A stretch of 64,000 nt of DNA, taken from contig JAFQON010000043.1 in assembly GCA_017403185.1 (NCBI GenBank), positions 43,961-107,960 of the forward strand. Reading direction: 5' to 3'. The notes beneath the pieces are model-generated. The model had not been told where the DNA came from, searched no databases, and saw nothing but the letters and a program-made list of their open reading frames with translations. This DNA is from Clostridia bacterium (GTDB lineage: Bacteria; Bacillota; Clostridia; Oscillospirales; Acutalibacteraceae). Positions 25,478 through 34,878 of this stretch are shown here, piece by piece. Every line of letters begins with the position of its first letter. The first letter of the stretch is position 1. The translations under genes were made by a program, and so were the position numbers.

Positions 25478-27228
25478 TGAAAAACAAGGTGAACAAAGGC
25501 ACTGTAAAAAAAGTGCTGCATTATGTAGGCAGATATAAAATTCATCTTTTCGCATCTGTTTTTCTTGCAGCTGCAAGTGTTGCCATGAGCCTTTATATTC
25601 CCGTGCTTGCGGGCGGTGCGATAGACACGGCAATCGGGGAGGGCAGGGTTGATTTCACTGCGCTCATGCCGTATCTTTACAAAATCGGTATAATTGCACT
25701 TGCTGCGGCGGTAACTCAGTGGATAATGAATACTCTCAATAACCGCATCACATTCAGGGTTGTAAGGGATATTCGCAATGCGGCGATGGAAAAAATTCAG
25801 GTGATTCCGCTCGGCTATATTGACTCAAAGCCTGCAGGGGATACGGTAAGCAGAATTATCTCGGATGCCGACCAGTTTGCAGACGGTCTTCTTATGGGCT
25901 TTACCCAACTTTTTACGGGTGTGGTAACGATTCTCGGCACTCTCGGTTTTATGCTTTCGATAAATTGGAAGATAACACTTGTTGTTGTGATTCTCACTCC
26001 TCTTTCGCTTTTTGTTGCGAGATTCATTGCAAAAAGAACACATTCAATGTTTACTCTGCAGGCAAAAACAAGGGGAGAGCAGACCTCCTATGTTGAAGAA
26101 ACCGTAGGTAATAAAAAGGTCGTAACTGCCTTTTCAAGAGAAGAGAAAACGCTTGAGGAATTTGATGAAATCAACGAGAGGTATGCAAAATATTCTCTTA
26201 AGGCAATATTCTTTTCATCGCTTACAAATCCCTGCACCCGCTTTGTCAACAGCATGGTTTATGCGGCAGTAGGTCTTGCAGGCGCATTTTCCGTTATTAA
26301 CGGTGCAATCAGTGTAGGCGGGCTTTCATGCTTTCTCAGCTATGCAAATCAGTACACAAAGCCGTTCAACGAAATTTTGGGCGTTATTGCGGAGCTGCAG
26401 AATGCGCTTGCCTGTGCGGAAAGACTTTTTGAGCTTGTTGAGCAGCAGCCGCAGACACCCGATGCACCCGGTGCAAAGGAGCTTTCGGATGTTGGCGGCA
26501 GGGTTGAAATAGAAAATGTTGCTTTCTCATATTCAAAGGATAAGGAGCTTATAAAAAATCTCAGCCTTTCTGTTGAAAGCGGCAACAGAGTGGCGATAGT
26601 AGGCCCCACGGGCTGCGGAAAAACAACGCTTGTTAATCTGCTTATGCGTTTTTATGATGTTGATGAGGGCAAAATCAGCGTTGACGGTGTTGATATCAAC
26701 AGCGCAACAAGAGAGAGCCTTCGCAAAAGCTACGGCATGGTGCTGCAGGATACATGGCTTAAAGAGGGCACGGTCAAAGAAAATATCGCTATGGGTAAGC
26801 CTGATGCCACCGATGAAGAAATCATTGAGGCTGCAAAAGCATCGCACGCTCACAGCTTTATAAAGCGCCTGCCTGACGGCTACAATACCGTTATTTCGGA
26901 TGAAGCATCAGGGCTTTCGCAGGGTCAGAAGCAGCTTCTCTGTATTGCAAGGGTTATGCTCTGCCTGCCGCCTATGCTTATTCTCGACGAGGCAACCTCT
27001 TCAATCGATACACGAACCGAAATCAGAATTCAGAAGGCATTCACAAAGATGATGCAGGGCAGAACAAGCTTTATAGTTGCTCACAGACTTTCAACAATCA
27101 AGAATGCTGATGTTATTCTGGTTATGAAAGACGGAAATATTGTTGAACAGGGCAGCCATGCCGAGCTTATGGAAAAGGGCGGATTTTACAGCGAGCTTTA
27201 TAACAGCCGCACCGATGCAACGGCATAA
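25477..27228 (+). CDS. ABC exporter half-transporter, catalytic partner
   Basis: The 583-residue protein has a six-helix transmembrane domain and an ATPase with Walker A GPTGCGKTT (from 376), Walker B ending in D504-E505 and the normal switch H536 in VAHRLST. Its signature is LSQGQ (480-484) instead of LSGGQ; this degenerate signature faces the degenerate Walker site of the partner, leaving one canonical and one defective ATP site. Start is ATG 25477 with GGAGGAG 8 nt upstream; GTG at 25474 is an alternative one codon earlier. Confidence 0.9.
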   Translation: MKNKVNKGTVKKVLHYVGRYKIHLFASVFLAAASVAMSLYIPVLAGGAIDTAIGEGRVDFTALMPYLYKIGIIALAAAVTQWIMNTLNNRITFRVVRDIRNAAMEKIQVIPLGYIDSKPAGDTVSRIISDADQFADGLLMGFTQLFTGVVTILGTLGFMLSINWKITLVVVILTPLSLFVARFIAKRTHSMFTLQAKTRGEQTSYVEETVGNKKVVTAFSREEKTLEEFDEINERYAKYSLKAIFFSSLTNPCTRFVNSMVYAAVGLAGAFSVINGAISVGGLSCFLSYANQYTKPFNEILGVIAELQNALACAERLFELVEQQPQTPDAPGAKELSDVGGRVEIENVAFSYSKDKELIKNLSLSVESGNRVAIVGPTGCGKTTLVNLLMRFYDVDEGKISVDGVDINSATRESLRKSYGMVLQDTWLKEGTVKENIAMGKPDATDEEIIEAAKASHAHSFIKRLPDGYNTVISDEASGLSQGQKQLLCIARVMLCLPPMLILDEATSSIDTRTEIRIQKAFTKMMQGRTSFIVAHRLSTIKNADVILVMKDGNIVEQGSHAELMEKGGFYSELYNSRTDATA

Positions 27229-27241
27229 AACAAAAATATGG

Positions 27242-27270
27242 TTGACAAATTCGCTTTATTATGGTAATGT
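27242..27270 (+). promoter_or_regulatory. Promoter of the amino acid importer operon
   Basis: TTGACA (27242-27247), 17-nt spacer, TAATGT (27265-27270). Confidence 0.65.
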
Positions 27271-27305
27271 AATACCACAATAATAAATTAAAAGGAGCAA
27301 GAAAA

Positions 27306-28151
27306 ATGAAAAAGATTTTCGCATTGATTCTCGCAGGGCTTATGCTCTTCTCGTTCGCAGCCTGCGGCGGTTCAGGTGACACTGAAACAACAACTGCAGC
27401 CCCCAATGAAGGTGCACAGGCAAACGATGCCGAGAAAAAAGAGCCTATCGTTGTTGGCTACACAATTTACGAACCCATGAACTATGAAGAAAACGGTGAA
27501 CTCGTAGGCTTTGATACAGAGCTTGCAAAGAAGGTTTTCGGCAACCTCGGTTATGAAGTTATCTTCCAGGAAATCGAGTGGAGCAGCAAGTACACAGACC
27601 TCAACTCAGGCACAATAGACTGCATTTGGAACGGTTTCACTGCCAATGTAGCTGATGATGATGACGGCATTCTCCGTTCAGAGAAAGTGGATTTCTCATA
27701 TAACTATATGGAAAACCGCCAGGTAGTTGTTGTTAAGGCCGATTCAGGCATTGATTCCGCAGAAGCTCTCAGCGGTAAGTTCGGTGTTGCTGAAAGCGGT
27801 TCAGCAGGCGAAACATATGCAAAGTCATTTGAAGGCACAAGCTTCAAGGGCTTTATCAAGCAGACAGAATGTCTCACCGAAATCAGCGCAGGCACAGCTG
27901 ATTTTGCGGTTGTTGATGCTCAGCTCGCAAAGAGCTATGTAGGCAAGGGCGACTATGCAGACCTTGCTGTTGTTGATTCACTTTCAAGCGATGTTGAATA
28001 CTATGCAATCGGCTTTGAAAAGGGCAGCGAGCTCACAGCCAATGTTAATGCACAGCTTGAAGCTCTTGCAGCAGACGGCACAATTGCTGCTCTTGCAGAG
28101 AAATACGGTGTTGCAACAACTGTTATTACAGATTTCTCGGACCAGAAATAA
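27306..28151 (+). CDS. Amino acid ABC transporter substrate-binding lipoprotein
   Basis: The 281-residue protein has a lipoprotein signal with lipobox SFAAC (Cys about 20), then a linker and a family 3 solute-binding domain: VVGYTIYEPMNYEENGELVGFDTELAKKV and a C-terminal FADFAVVDAQLA-type second lobe. It captures a polar amino acid (or cystine-like solute) outside the membrane. First gene of a three-gene importer with its own promoter and an AAAGGAG ribosome site. Confidence 0.92.
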   Translation: MKKIFALILAGLMLFSFAACGGSGDTETTTAAPNEGAQANDAEKKEPIVVGYTIYEPMNYEENGELVGFDTELAKKVFGNLGYEVIFQEIEWSSKYTDLNSGTIDCIWNGFTANVADDDDGILRSEKVDFSYNYMENRQVVVVKADSGIDSAEALSGKFGVAESGSAGETYAKSFEGTSFKGFIKQTECLTEISAGTADFAVVDAQLAKSYVGKGDYADLAVVDSLSSDVEYYAIGFEKGSELTANVNAQLEALAADGTIAALAEKYGVATTVITDFSDQK

Positions 28152-28180
28152 TTTAAAGATATACCAATTGGAGTTTTAAT

Positions 28181-28876
28181 ATGTCCTTTTTAGAAGTCAC
28201 GGCTTTTTTGTTCGACGGCTTTAAAATATCTTTGCTTATCTTTGCGGTGACGCTGCTTTGCGGCGCACCGCTTGGTTTGCCTATAGCCTTTTGTTCGATG
28301 AGCCGGTTCAAAATAGTCAAATCAATTTCAAAAGTGGTGGTCTGGGTTGTCAGAGGCATTCCTCTGATGCTTCAGATTTTTATTATCTATTATGTGCCCG
28401 GTCTGCTGTTTGATTATCAGCTTTTCGGGCAGATTGACCGATTCATGTATCTCGAATACGGAATTTCCGATGCGGGAAGAATTACGGCGGTTCTTATTGC
28501 GTTCACGCTCAACTATGCCTGCTATTTTTCAGAGATTTACAGAGGCGGAATAGAGAGCATTCCCCGCGGTCAGCATGAGGCAGGCTATGTGCTTGGTCTC
28601 ACAAAGTCACAGATATTCAGAAAAATCATTCTTAAGCAGGTTATAAAGCGTATTGTTCCGCCGATGTCAAATGAGATTATAACCCTCATAAAAGATACCG
28701 CACTTGCGAATTGTATTATGGTTTGTGAAATTATCAAGAATGCAAAAGAGCTTGCGGCAACAAAGGCAATGATATGGCCCCTGTTCTTTACGGGTGTGTT
28801 CTATCTTGTGTTTGTTGGTATTCTTACCATCGCTTCCGGCAGGATAGAAAAGAAGCTGAGCTATTTCAGGAGTTGA
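28181..28876 (+). CDS. Amino acid ABC transporter permease
   Basis: The 231-residue protein has five or so membrane helices and the His/Glu/Gln/Arg/opine-type permease features: RGIPLMLQIF near residue 60, YACYFSEIYRGGIESIPRGQHEAG (EAA-loop region, about 107-130) and LIKDTALANCI. It forms the membrane channel with the flanking binding protein and ATPase. Confidence 0.93.
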   Translation: MSFLEVTAFLFDGFKISLLIFAVTLLCGAPLGLPIAFCSMSRFKIVKSISKVVVWVVRGIPLMLQIFIIYYVPGLLFDYQLFGQIDRFMYLEYGISDAGRITAVLIAFTLNYACYFSEIYRGGIESIPRGQHEAGYVLGLTKSQIFRKIILKQVIKRIVPPMSNEIITLIKDTALANCIMVCEIIKNAKELAATKAMIWPLFFTGVFYLVFVGILTIASGRIEKKLSYFRS

Positions 28877-28879
28877 ATT

Positions 28880-29644
28880 ATGTCAATATTAGAAGTAAGT
28901 AACATCAGAAAAAGCTTCGGCAAAACCGAGGTTCTCAAGGATATAAGCTTTACTCTCGAAAAGGGTGAGGTTCTTTCGATCATAGGCTCGTCAGGCAGCG
29001 GTAAAACAACCTTGCTCAGATGCCTTAATTTTCTTGAAACTGCCGATTGCGGCAGAATTGCCGTTGACGACAATGTTTTGTTTGACAGCAGCAGCAAAAT
29101 AAAGCTCACCGATGAAAAGGTGAGAGAAAACAGGCTTAATTTCGGCCTTGTGTTTCAGAATTTCAACCTTTTCCCTCAGTACACTGTTCTGCAGAATCTT
29201 ACTCTTGCGCCGACTCTTTTGAAAAAAGATAACATTGCAGCTATAAACCAAAGGGCTTTTGAACTGATAAAGAAGGTTGGTCTTGAAGAGAAGGCGGATG
29301 CTTATCCCTGCCAGCTTTCAGGCGGTCAGCAGCAGCGAGTTGCAATAGCAAGAGCGCTTGCTCTCAACCCCAAAATCCTTTTCTTTGATGAGCCCACTTC
29401 TGCTCTTGACCCTGAGCTTACGGGCGAAATTCTCAAGGTTATCAAGGGGCTTGCGGCTGAGAAGATGACAATGGTTATCGTTACTCACGAAATGGCGTTT
29501 GCAAGGGATGTTTCCGATAAGGTTATATTTATGGACGGCGGCGTGATTGTTGAGCAGGGTAAACCCGAGGATGTTATCAACAATCCTCAGCAGGAGAGAA
29601 CAAGGCATTTCCTCAGCCGTTTTCAGGAAAACAAAACAATTTAA
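28880..29644 (+). CDS. Amino acid ABC transporter ATP-binding protein
   Basis: The 254-residue ATPase has Walker [10 protein letters not shown] (about 36-44), the signature LSGGQQQR (about 147-154), Walker [13 protein letters not shown] (about 168-179) and the switch THEM. It is closest to GlnQ/HisP-type ATPases of polar amino acid importers. It starts 3 nt after the permease stop. A terminator follows. Confidence 0.94.
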   Translation: MSILEVSNIRKSFGKTEVLKDISFTLEKGEVLSIIGSSGSGKTTLLRCLNFLETADCGRIAVDDNVLFDSSSKIKLTDEKVRENRLNFGLVFQNFNLFPQYTVLQNLTLAPTLLKKDNIAAINQRAFELIKKVGLEEKADAYPCQLSGGQQQRVAIARALALNPKILFFDEPTSALDPELTGEILKVIKGLAAEKMTMVIVTHEMAFARDVSDKVIFMDGGVIVEQGKPEDVINNPQQERTRHFLSRFQENKTI

Positions 29645-29650
29645 TTAATA

Positions 29651-29690
29651 ATGCTCCGAAAGACTATTGTTTTTCGGAGCATTTTATTTT
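29651..29690 (+). terminator. Intrinsic terminator of the amino acid importer operon
   Basis: Stem ATGCTCCGAAA (29651-29661) / TTTCGGAGCAT (29672-29682), 10-nt loop, then a T-rich run. Confidence 0.9.
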
Positions 29691-29718
29691 ATAATAATCG
29701 TATCAAGAGGTGATAAAA

Positions 29719-30255
29719 ATGAAATTTATGATTGCATCCGATATTCACGGCTCGGAGTTTTACTGCCAAAAGCTGCTTGATGCTTATAAAAATGAATGCG
29801 CAGACAGGCTTGTGCTTCTCGGCGATATCCTTTATCACGGGCCGAGGAATGATTTGCCCGAGGGCTATGCACCCAAAAAGGTGATTGACCTTCTCAATGC
29901 AATAAAAAATGAAATCCTTTGCGTGAGGGGCAACTGTGATACCGAGGTTGACCAGATGGTGCTTGACTTCCCCATTCTTGCGGATTATGCTGTTTTAACC
30001 GCAGGCGACAGGCTCATTTATGTAACTCACGGTCACAAGTTTAATGAAAATAATCTTCCGCCGCTTCAGAAGGGGGATATTCTCCTTCACGGGCATACTC
30101 ATGTGCCTAAATGCGTGGAGCACGAAAATTATGTTTATCTCAATCCCGGCTCTGTTTCAATTCCTAAAGAAAATTCATGGCACGGATATATGATTTTTGA
30201 AAACGAAAAATTCACATGGAAGAATCTTGAAGGCGAAATAATGATGACATATTAA
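29719..30255 (+). CDS. yfcE: YfcE-type phosphodiesterase
   Basis: The 178-residue protein has the short calcineurin-like fold: IASDIHGSE (D/H ligands), LLGDILYHGPRNDLPEGY, VRGNCDTEVD, VTHGHKF, LLHGHTHVP and LNPGSVSIPK. The insert YHGPRN...GYAPKKV is characteristic of YfcE-like phosphodiesterases. Physiological substrate is unknown. The start at 29719 has AGAGGTG upstream. A membrane protein gene follows after 11 nt and an AAGGAGG site, suggesting an operon. Confidence 0.88.
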   Translation: MKFMIASDIHGSEFYCQKLLDAYKNECADRLVLLGDILYHGPRNDLPEGYAPKKVIDLLNAIKNEILCVRGNCDTEVDQMVLDFPILADYAVLTAGDRLIYVTHGHKFNENNLPPLQKGDILLHGHTHVPKCVEHENYVYLNPGSVSIPKENSWHGYMIFENEKFTWKNLEGEIMMTY

Positions 30256-30266
30256 GGAGGGTTTTT

Positions 30267-31757
30267 ATGAATGTTCTGAATGTACGCAGACTTACCCCCG
30301 GCGTTAAGGCGATGCTTGTGCTCGGCTGTGCTGTTATGACCGGTTTTATGTGGAGGGTCAGAGGCTCTCACGGCTGGGGTTCGATGTGGGGAATGTTTGC
30401 AGTGGGCGTAATGCTTGTGCTTTTTATTTTTGCATTTTTCGGTAACCGCAAAAAGATGAGCCTTGAAGCGATCCCTATAGCCGTGATTTTGCTCGGAATA
30501 ACCAACGGCGGCTGGGGCACTCTCAACTCGCAGATGGGCGGTTATCTTCAGAGCACCGTTCCGTTTACGGGTCAGGAGGCGGTCGATATAACCGAAATCA
30601 GCGCAGGCTCGGGTATGGCAATAATGCTTCTTCTGGGCTTCGGCTGGATGCCGCTTTTTGCAATGTATATCGGCTCTCTTTTCTCAAAAAAGCAATATAA
30701 AATATGGCATTACATAACTCTTATTGCCGTATTTTATGCTGTTGTATACATATTCCAATTCTTTGTTGCCCACTATATTCTGCCTTTTATCAATTCGCAG
30801 GCGGTTGAGAGCTTCAAGCTCGGCCTTGCCGACAGGGGAATTGAGATGTCGCCGATGATGGCATATATCAAGAACCTCGGCAATGAGGCGTGGTTCAAGA
30901 AAATTCCCTACGGCAGAAATTATTTTGCAAGCATCAGGGTTATCTCTTATGCCGTGGGTGCGCTCGTGCTCTCTCTTGCAACTCTTATTGCAAAAAAAGA
31001 TACCGTTACTGCATTTGTTTCATTCGCAATAAATGCAATCTGTGCCGTTTCAATCACTCTTGCCGATGTGGTTATGGTTGTTGATTCCGACAGAGGATTT
31101 TTCGCAGCCGTAAATAATGTGCCCCGCTTTCTTCAGGGCGGTAACTGGTCGCTGTGGGAATATCTTACGGGATTTTTACTCGGCTTCGGCATAATGCTTC
31201 TGCTTGTCTGCCTGCCCAAGAAGATAACGGGCGGCGAGGGCGATTTCGATTATGTGCTCCCGATAAAAAACAATAAGCTATATGCGGCTTACAGTGCGGT
31301 GCTCACACTTTTTGCTTCATTTGTTGTAACCGTTGCAAGACCTGCGGGCATGAGAATTGCGGAGCTTGCTGTTTATAAAAACGAAGCTCTTGATGAAGAT
31401 ATGATAACATACATTGCAATTGCCGTGATGTGCGTTATCGGAATTATTCCGTGCGCAATAATTGCTCATAAGAATATTGTTAAAAAGAATATGCCCAATC
31501 TTCTCAACATAAGAACAGAGGATTTTTGCCTGAAAGCAATACCTGCTTATTTTGCAATAACCGCAATCCTCTATTTTGTTTTCAGCGATTCGGGAATTTT
31601 CTATTGCATTCCTTTTGCAGAAATAAACAGCCCCGCATCATTGCTTGAAATGATACGGAGCGGTAGAATTCTTATTGTTACGATTATGCTTGTCAGCTTT
31701 GTGCTGTTTAATATTATTTATTATGCAGCTTCAAAGAAGGCTGTCAGGAAAAAATAA
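30267..31757 (+). CDS. Polytopic membrane protein of unknown function
   Basis: The 496-residue protein is very hydrophobic, with about 11-13 predicted membrane helices. Conserved-looking features include a near N-terminal MWRVRGSHGWGSMWGM, then ITNGGWGTLNSQMGGYL, and a middle loop NNVPRFLQGGNWSLWEY rich in aromatic and glycine residues. I recognise no transporter or enzyme family. It follows the phosphodiesterase closely with a strong ribosome site. Its 3' end overlaps the convergent HAD gene by 14 nt. Confidence 0.75.
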   Translation: MNVLNVRRLTPGVKAMLVLGCAVMTGFMWRVRGSHGWGSMWGMFAVGVMLVLFIFAFFGNRKKMSLEAIPIAVILLGITNGGWGTLNSQMGGYLQSTVPFTGQEAVDITEISAGSGMAIMLLLGFGWMPLFAMYIGSLFSKKQYKIWHYITLIAVFYAVVYIFQFFVAHYILPFINSQAVESFKLGLADRGIEMSPMMAYIKNLGNEAWFKKIPYGRNYFASIRVISYAVGALVLSLATLIAKKDTVTAFVSFAINAICAVSITLADVVMVVDSDRGFFAAVNNVPRFLQGGNWSLWEYLTGFLLGFGIMLLLVCLPKKITGGEGDFDYVLPIKNNKLYAAYSAVLTLFASFVVTVARPAGMRIAELAVYKNEALDEDMITYIAIAVMCVIGIIPCAIIAHKNIVKKNMPNLLNIRTEDFCLKAIPAYFAITAILYFVFSDSGIFYCIPFAEINSPASLLEMIRSGRILIVTIMLVSFVLFNIIYYAASKKAVRKK

Positions 31758-32397
31758 TTTTTCTTATATCATCGGTGTTGTCGGCAATGTAGGTTGAGCC
31801 CGCTTTTTCGAGCTCTTCTCTGCTGCCGTAGCCGAAGGTTACGCCGATGCTTTTTACTCCCGCACCGTTTGCACCGTCAATGTCAAAGCAGCGGTCACCG
31901 ACCATCAGCGCACGGCTTTTGTCAACGCCGAAATGCTTAACCGCTTTTTCAACAAGCACGGCTTTGCCTTCGGGTGCCTTGTCGCTTTCGGGCGCAGCAA
32001 TAAAATCAATCAGACTGTCCATTTTTAAAAATTCAACGAGTCTTACAACGAACTTTTCGGGCTTTGAGCTTGCAATTGCAACCTTGATGCCCGAATTTTT
32101 TAAATCTCTGATTAATTCTTCAATTCCTTCGTATACTTCAAGCTGATAAATTCCGCTTTCACTGTAGCGCTCACGGTATTTTTCAACGGCTTTTGCGCTT
32201 TGCTCATCGTTCATGCCGAGCTCACGCCTGAACGAATTGAAAATAGGCGGCCCGATAAAGGTGCGCAGTCTGCTGTCGGGCAGGGGCGGGAAGCCCATTG
32301 CCGCTATTGCGTAGCTTACGGAGCTGAATATGCCCTCTCCCGTGTCGGCTATTGTGCCGTCAAAATCAAAGAAAACGGCATCAAAATCAGATTTCAT
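31744..32397 (-). CDS. HAD-family hydrolase, phosphoglycolate phosphatase-like
   Basis: The 217-residue protein has HAD motif I FFDFDGTIADT (about 8-18), motif II VAIASSK (about 104-110), motif III Lys around GKAVLVEKAV, and motif IV VGDRCFDIDGANGAG (about 165-179). The helical cap (C1) is of the Gph/PgmB type. It probably dephosphorylates a small sugar phosphate or phosphoglycolate. The start at 32397 is chosen for GGAGAG 8 nt upstream. Confidence 0.87.
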   Translation of the reverse strand: MKSDFDAVFFDFDGTIADTGEGIFSSVSYAIAAMGFPPLPDSRLRTFIGPPIFNSFRRELGMNDEQSAKAVEKYRERYSESGIYQLEVYEGIEELIRDLKNSGIKVAIASSKPEKFVVRLVEFLKMDSLIDFIAAPESDKAPEGKAVLVEKAVKHFGVDKSRALMVGDRCFDIDGANGAGVKSIGVTFGYGSREELEKAGSTYIADNTDDIRKIIFS

Positions 32398-32462
32398 ACA
32401 ATTCACTCTCCAATGTTGAAAGTATATCACAGATAAATTATCCGTTCAATGATTATTTTTCA

Positions 32463-32491
32463 TTTACTTTTTAAAAATTATATGATATACT
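32463..32491 (+). promoter_or_regulatory. Probable promoter of the aminotransferase-trpS unit
   Basis: TTTACT (32463-32468), 17-nt spacer, TATACT (32486-32491). Confidence 0.5.
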
Positions 32492-32543
32492 TACAATATT
32501 ATAGGCTTATTTTGAAAACTTATCCCGAAAGGACTGAAAATAA

Positions 32544-33722
32544 ATGGACTACAAATTTGCAAAGGGCGTGGCATCTCTCAAGCCATCGATAATCAGAGAG
32601 ATTCTCAAAAGCTCGGGCGGCACAATTCCTCTTGCCGCAGGCAATCCCGCACCCGATGCCTTCCCTGTTGACGATATAAAGAAAATCGTTGCCGATATTT
32701 ATGAAAATGACCCCATTCTTGCACTTCAGTATGGTGTGAGCGAGGGCTATACTCCTCTTATTGAAAAGCTCACGGAGCTTGCCAAAAGCCGCTATGGCGT
32801 TGGCAGTGAGAATGACGGACTTATAGTTGTAAGCGGTGCACAGCAGGTTATGAGCCTTATGAGCCAGTGCTTCATCAACCACGGCGACTGCATTATCTGC
32901 GAAGAGCCCTCGTTTATCGGCTCGCTCAACTGCTTCAGAAGCTACGGTGCAAGGCTCAGCGGCGTGCCTGCCGACAGCGACGGCATCAACATCGAAGCTC
33001 TCGAAGAAAAGCTTAAAACAGAAGAAAATGTTAAGTTTATTTATACAATCCCCAACTTTCAGAATCCCGCAGGCGTAACCATGTCACTTGAAAAGAGAAA
33101 GGCAGTTTATGAGCTCGCGAAAAAATACGGTGTGCTTATTCTTGAGGATAATCCCTATGGTGACCTTCGTGTTTCAGGTGAAAGCGTGCCCGCAATTAAG
33201 AGCTTTGATGAAGACGGCATTGTTGTTTATGCGGGCTCTTTTTCAAAGATTGTTGCACCGGGTATCCGTGTAGGTTTTGCACTTGCCCCCAAAGAGGTAA
33301 TTGCAAAGCTCACCGTTGCAAAGCAAACTCAGGATGTTCACACTCCGCTTATGTCACAGCTTGTTGTTTATAAGTGGCTTACCGAATATGATTTTGAAGC
33401 CCACATTGAGAAAATCAGAGAAATATATAAGCGCAAGCTCAACCTTCTCTGTGACTGCGTTGATAATGAGCTTTCAGATTTTCTTACATATCACAGACCC
33501 GAAGGCGGACTCTTCGTTTGGGCAAAGCTCAATGACGGCATTGATATGCTCGATTTCTGCCGCAAGGCAAGCGCAGCGGGTGTATCAGTTGTGCCGGGCA
33601 ACGCATTTATGGTTGACGGCGATAAGGAATGCAGCTATATCCGAATGAATTTTTCAACTCCCTCTGATGAGGATATTGTCAAGGGTGTTAAGATTCTCGG
33701 TGAGGTTGCCCGTTCACTTTAA
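32544..33722 (+). CDS. Fold-type I PLP-dependent aminotransferase (2-aminoadipate/aromatic type)
   Basis: The 392-residue protein has class I/II aminotransferase features: IPLAAGNPAPDAFP near the N-terminus, YGVSEGYTPLIE, TIPNFQNPAGVTMS (Asn/Asp region), LEDNPYGDLRV and the PLP-lysine segment AGSFSKIVAPGIRVGF. It resembles LysN/MocR-catalytic-domain enzymes with broad specificity for aminoadipate, aromatic or branched-chain amino acids. trpS begins 19 nt after its stop, so a link to aromatic amino acid metabolism is possible but not proven. Confidence 0.87.
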   Translation: MDYKFAKGVASLKPSIIREILKSSGGTIPLAAGNPAPDAFPVDDIKKIVADIYENDPILALQYGVSEGYTPLIEKLTELAKSRYGVGSENDGLIVVSGAQQVMSLMSQCFINHGDCIICEEPSFIGSLNCFRSYGARLSGVPADSDGINIEALEEKLKTEENVKFIYTIPNFQNPAGVTMSLEKRKAVYELAKKYGVLILEDNPYGDLRVSGESVPAIKSFDEDGIVVYAGSFSKIVAPGIRVGFALAPKEVIAKLTVAKQTQDVHTPLMSQLVVYKWLTEYDFEAHIEKIREIYKRKLNLLCDCVDNELSDFLTYHRPEGGLFVWAKLNDGIDMLDFCRKASAAGVSVVPGNAFMVDGDKECSYIRMNFSTPSDEDIVKGVKILGEVARSL

Positions 33723-33741
33723 TTAAGGAAGGTAATTTACT

Positions 33742-34752
33742 ATGGAAAATACAGCTCCCGAGCGCAAGCCGATAGTGCTCAGCATGATTCAGCCCACATC
33801 AATTCCCACACTCGGCAATTATCTGGGTGCGCTTAAAAACTGGAAGGCAATGAGCGAGGATTACAACTGCCTTTATGCTGTTGCCGACCTTCACGCTCTC
33901 ACAATTCATCCCGAGCCTGCAAAGCTCCGTCAGCAGATTCTCGAAATGTATGCGATTATGCTTGCGGTTGGTCTTGACCCCGAAAAGAATATCGTTTTCA
34001 TTCAAAGTCAGGTTGCCGCTCACGCAGAGCTTGCATGGATTCTTGATTGCTACACGCAGTTTGGCGAGACTTCAAGAATGACTCAGTTCAAAGAAAAGTC
34101 GCAAAAGCACGCAGATAATGTCAATGTAGGCCTTTTTGCATATCCCGTGCTCATGGCGGCGGATATTCTTCTTTATCAGGCAAACTTCGTGCCCATCGGC
34201 GCAGACCAGAAGCAGCATCTTGAAATTGCGAGGGATATTGCCAACCGTTTTAATACTCTCAGAGGCAACACCTTCACTCTCCCCGAGCCGTTTATCGGCA
34301 AGGTTGGCGCAAGAGTTATGAGCCTTCAGGACCCCACACAGAAGATGTCGAAGAGCGACCCCAACCCCAAGGCTTCGGTTTCGCTGCTTGATACACCCGA
34401 AGCAATTCTCAAAAAGTTCAAGTCAGCCGTTACCGACAGTGAAGCCTGCGTAAGATATGCAGACGGCAAGGACGGCATCAATAACCTTATGGCTGTCTAT
34501 TCCTGTTGTACGGGTCTTGACTATGCCGCAATCGAAAAGGAATTTGAGGGCAAGGGCTACGGCGACTTCAAGGTCAAGGTTGCCGAGGCGGTTATCGAAG
34601 AACTCCGACCTGTGCAGGATGAATACAAGCGCCTTATTGCGGACAAGCAGTATCTTCTTGATACGGCAAACGCAGGAGCAGAGAAAGCGGCACGCATTGC
34701 AAACCGTACTCTCACAAAAGCGAAGAAAAAAGTCGGACTTTTGCTCGGTTAA
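33742..34752 (+). CDS. trpS: Tryptophanyl-tRNA synthetase
   Basis: The 336-residue class I synthetase has the HIGH-equivalent PTSIPTLGNYLGAL (about 17-30) and KMSKS exactly at about 201-205 in QKMSKSDPN. The tryptophan pocket region YPVLMAADILLY is present, and the length is normal. AAGGAAGG precedes the ATG. No T-box is in the 19-nt gap, so any tRNA control would have to act from the upstream aminotransferase promoter. Confidence 0.95.
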   Translation: MENTAPERKPIVLSMIQPTSIPTLGNYLGALKNWKAMSEDYNCLYAVADLHALTIHPEPAKLRQQILEMYAIMLAVGLDPEKNIVFIQSQVAAHAELAWILDCYTQFGETSRMTQFKEKSQKHADNVNVGLFAYPVLMAADILLYQANFVPIGADQKQHLEIARDIANRFNTLRGNTFTLPEPFIGKVGARVMSLQDPTQKMSKSDPNPKASVSLLDTPEAILKKFKSAVTDSEACVRYADGKDGINNLMAVYSCCTGLDYAAIEKEFEGKGYGDFKVKVAEAVIEELRPVQDEYKRLIADKQYLLDTANAGAEKAARIANRTLTKAKKKVGLLLG

Positions 34753-34790
34753 TCGGCAAAAAAACCATATTTTTTGTTGAATACGCCAAA

Positions 34791-34842
34791 TTTGCATAAA
34801 TATTCAAAATACGCTTGATTTTTTGAATAATAAGTGTATAAT
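34791..34842 (+). promoter_or_regulatory. argG promoter with candidate ARG box operator
   Basis: The promoter is TTGATT (34815-34820), 16-nt spacer, TATAAT (34837-34842). Just upstream, TTTGCATAAATATTCAAA (34791-34808) closely matches the 18-bp ARG box, and TTGAATAATAAGTG-type sequence inside the spacer looks like a second half-site. Repression by ArgR/AhrC is the likely meaning. Confidence 0.68.
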
Positions 34843-34878
34843 CAATGTATAAACTAACATAAAGAACGGAGAATTATC

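Noticed and set aside
33723-33741. Tryptophan T-box before trpS
   Set aside because: Only 19 nt separate trpS from the aminotransferase gene, and no T-box motif lies before that gene either.
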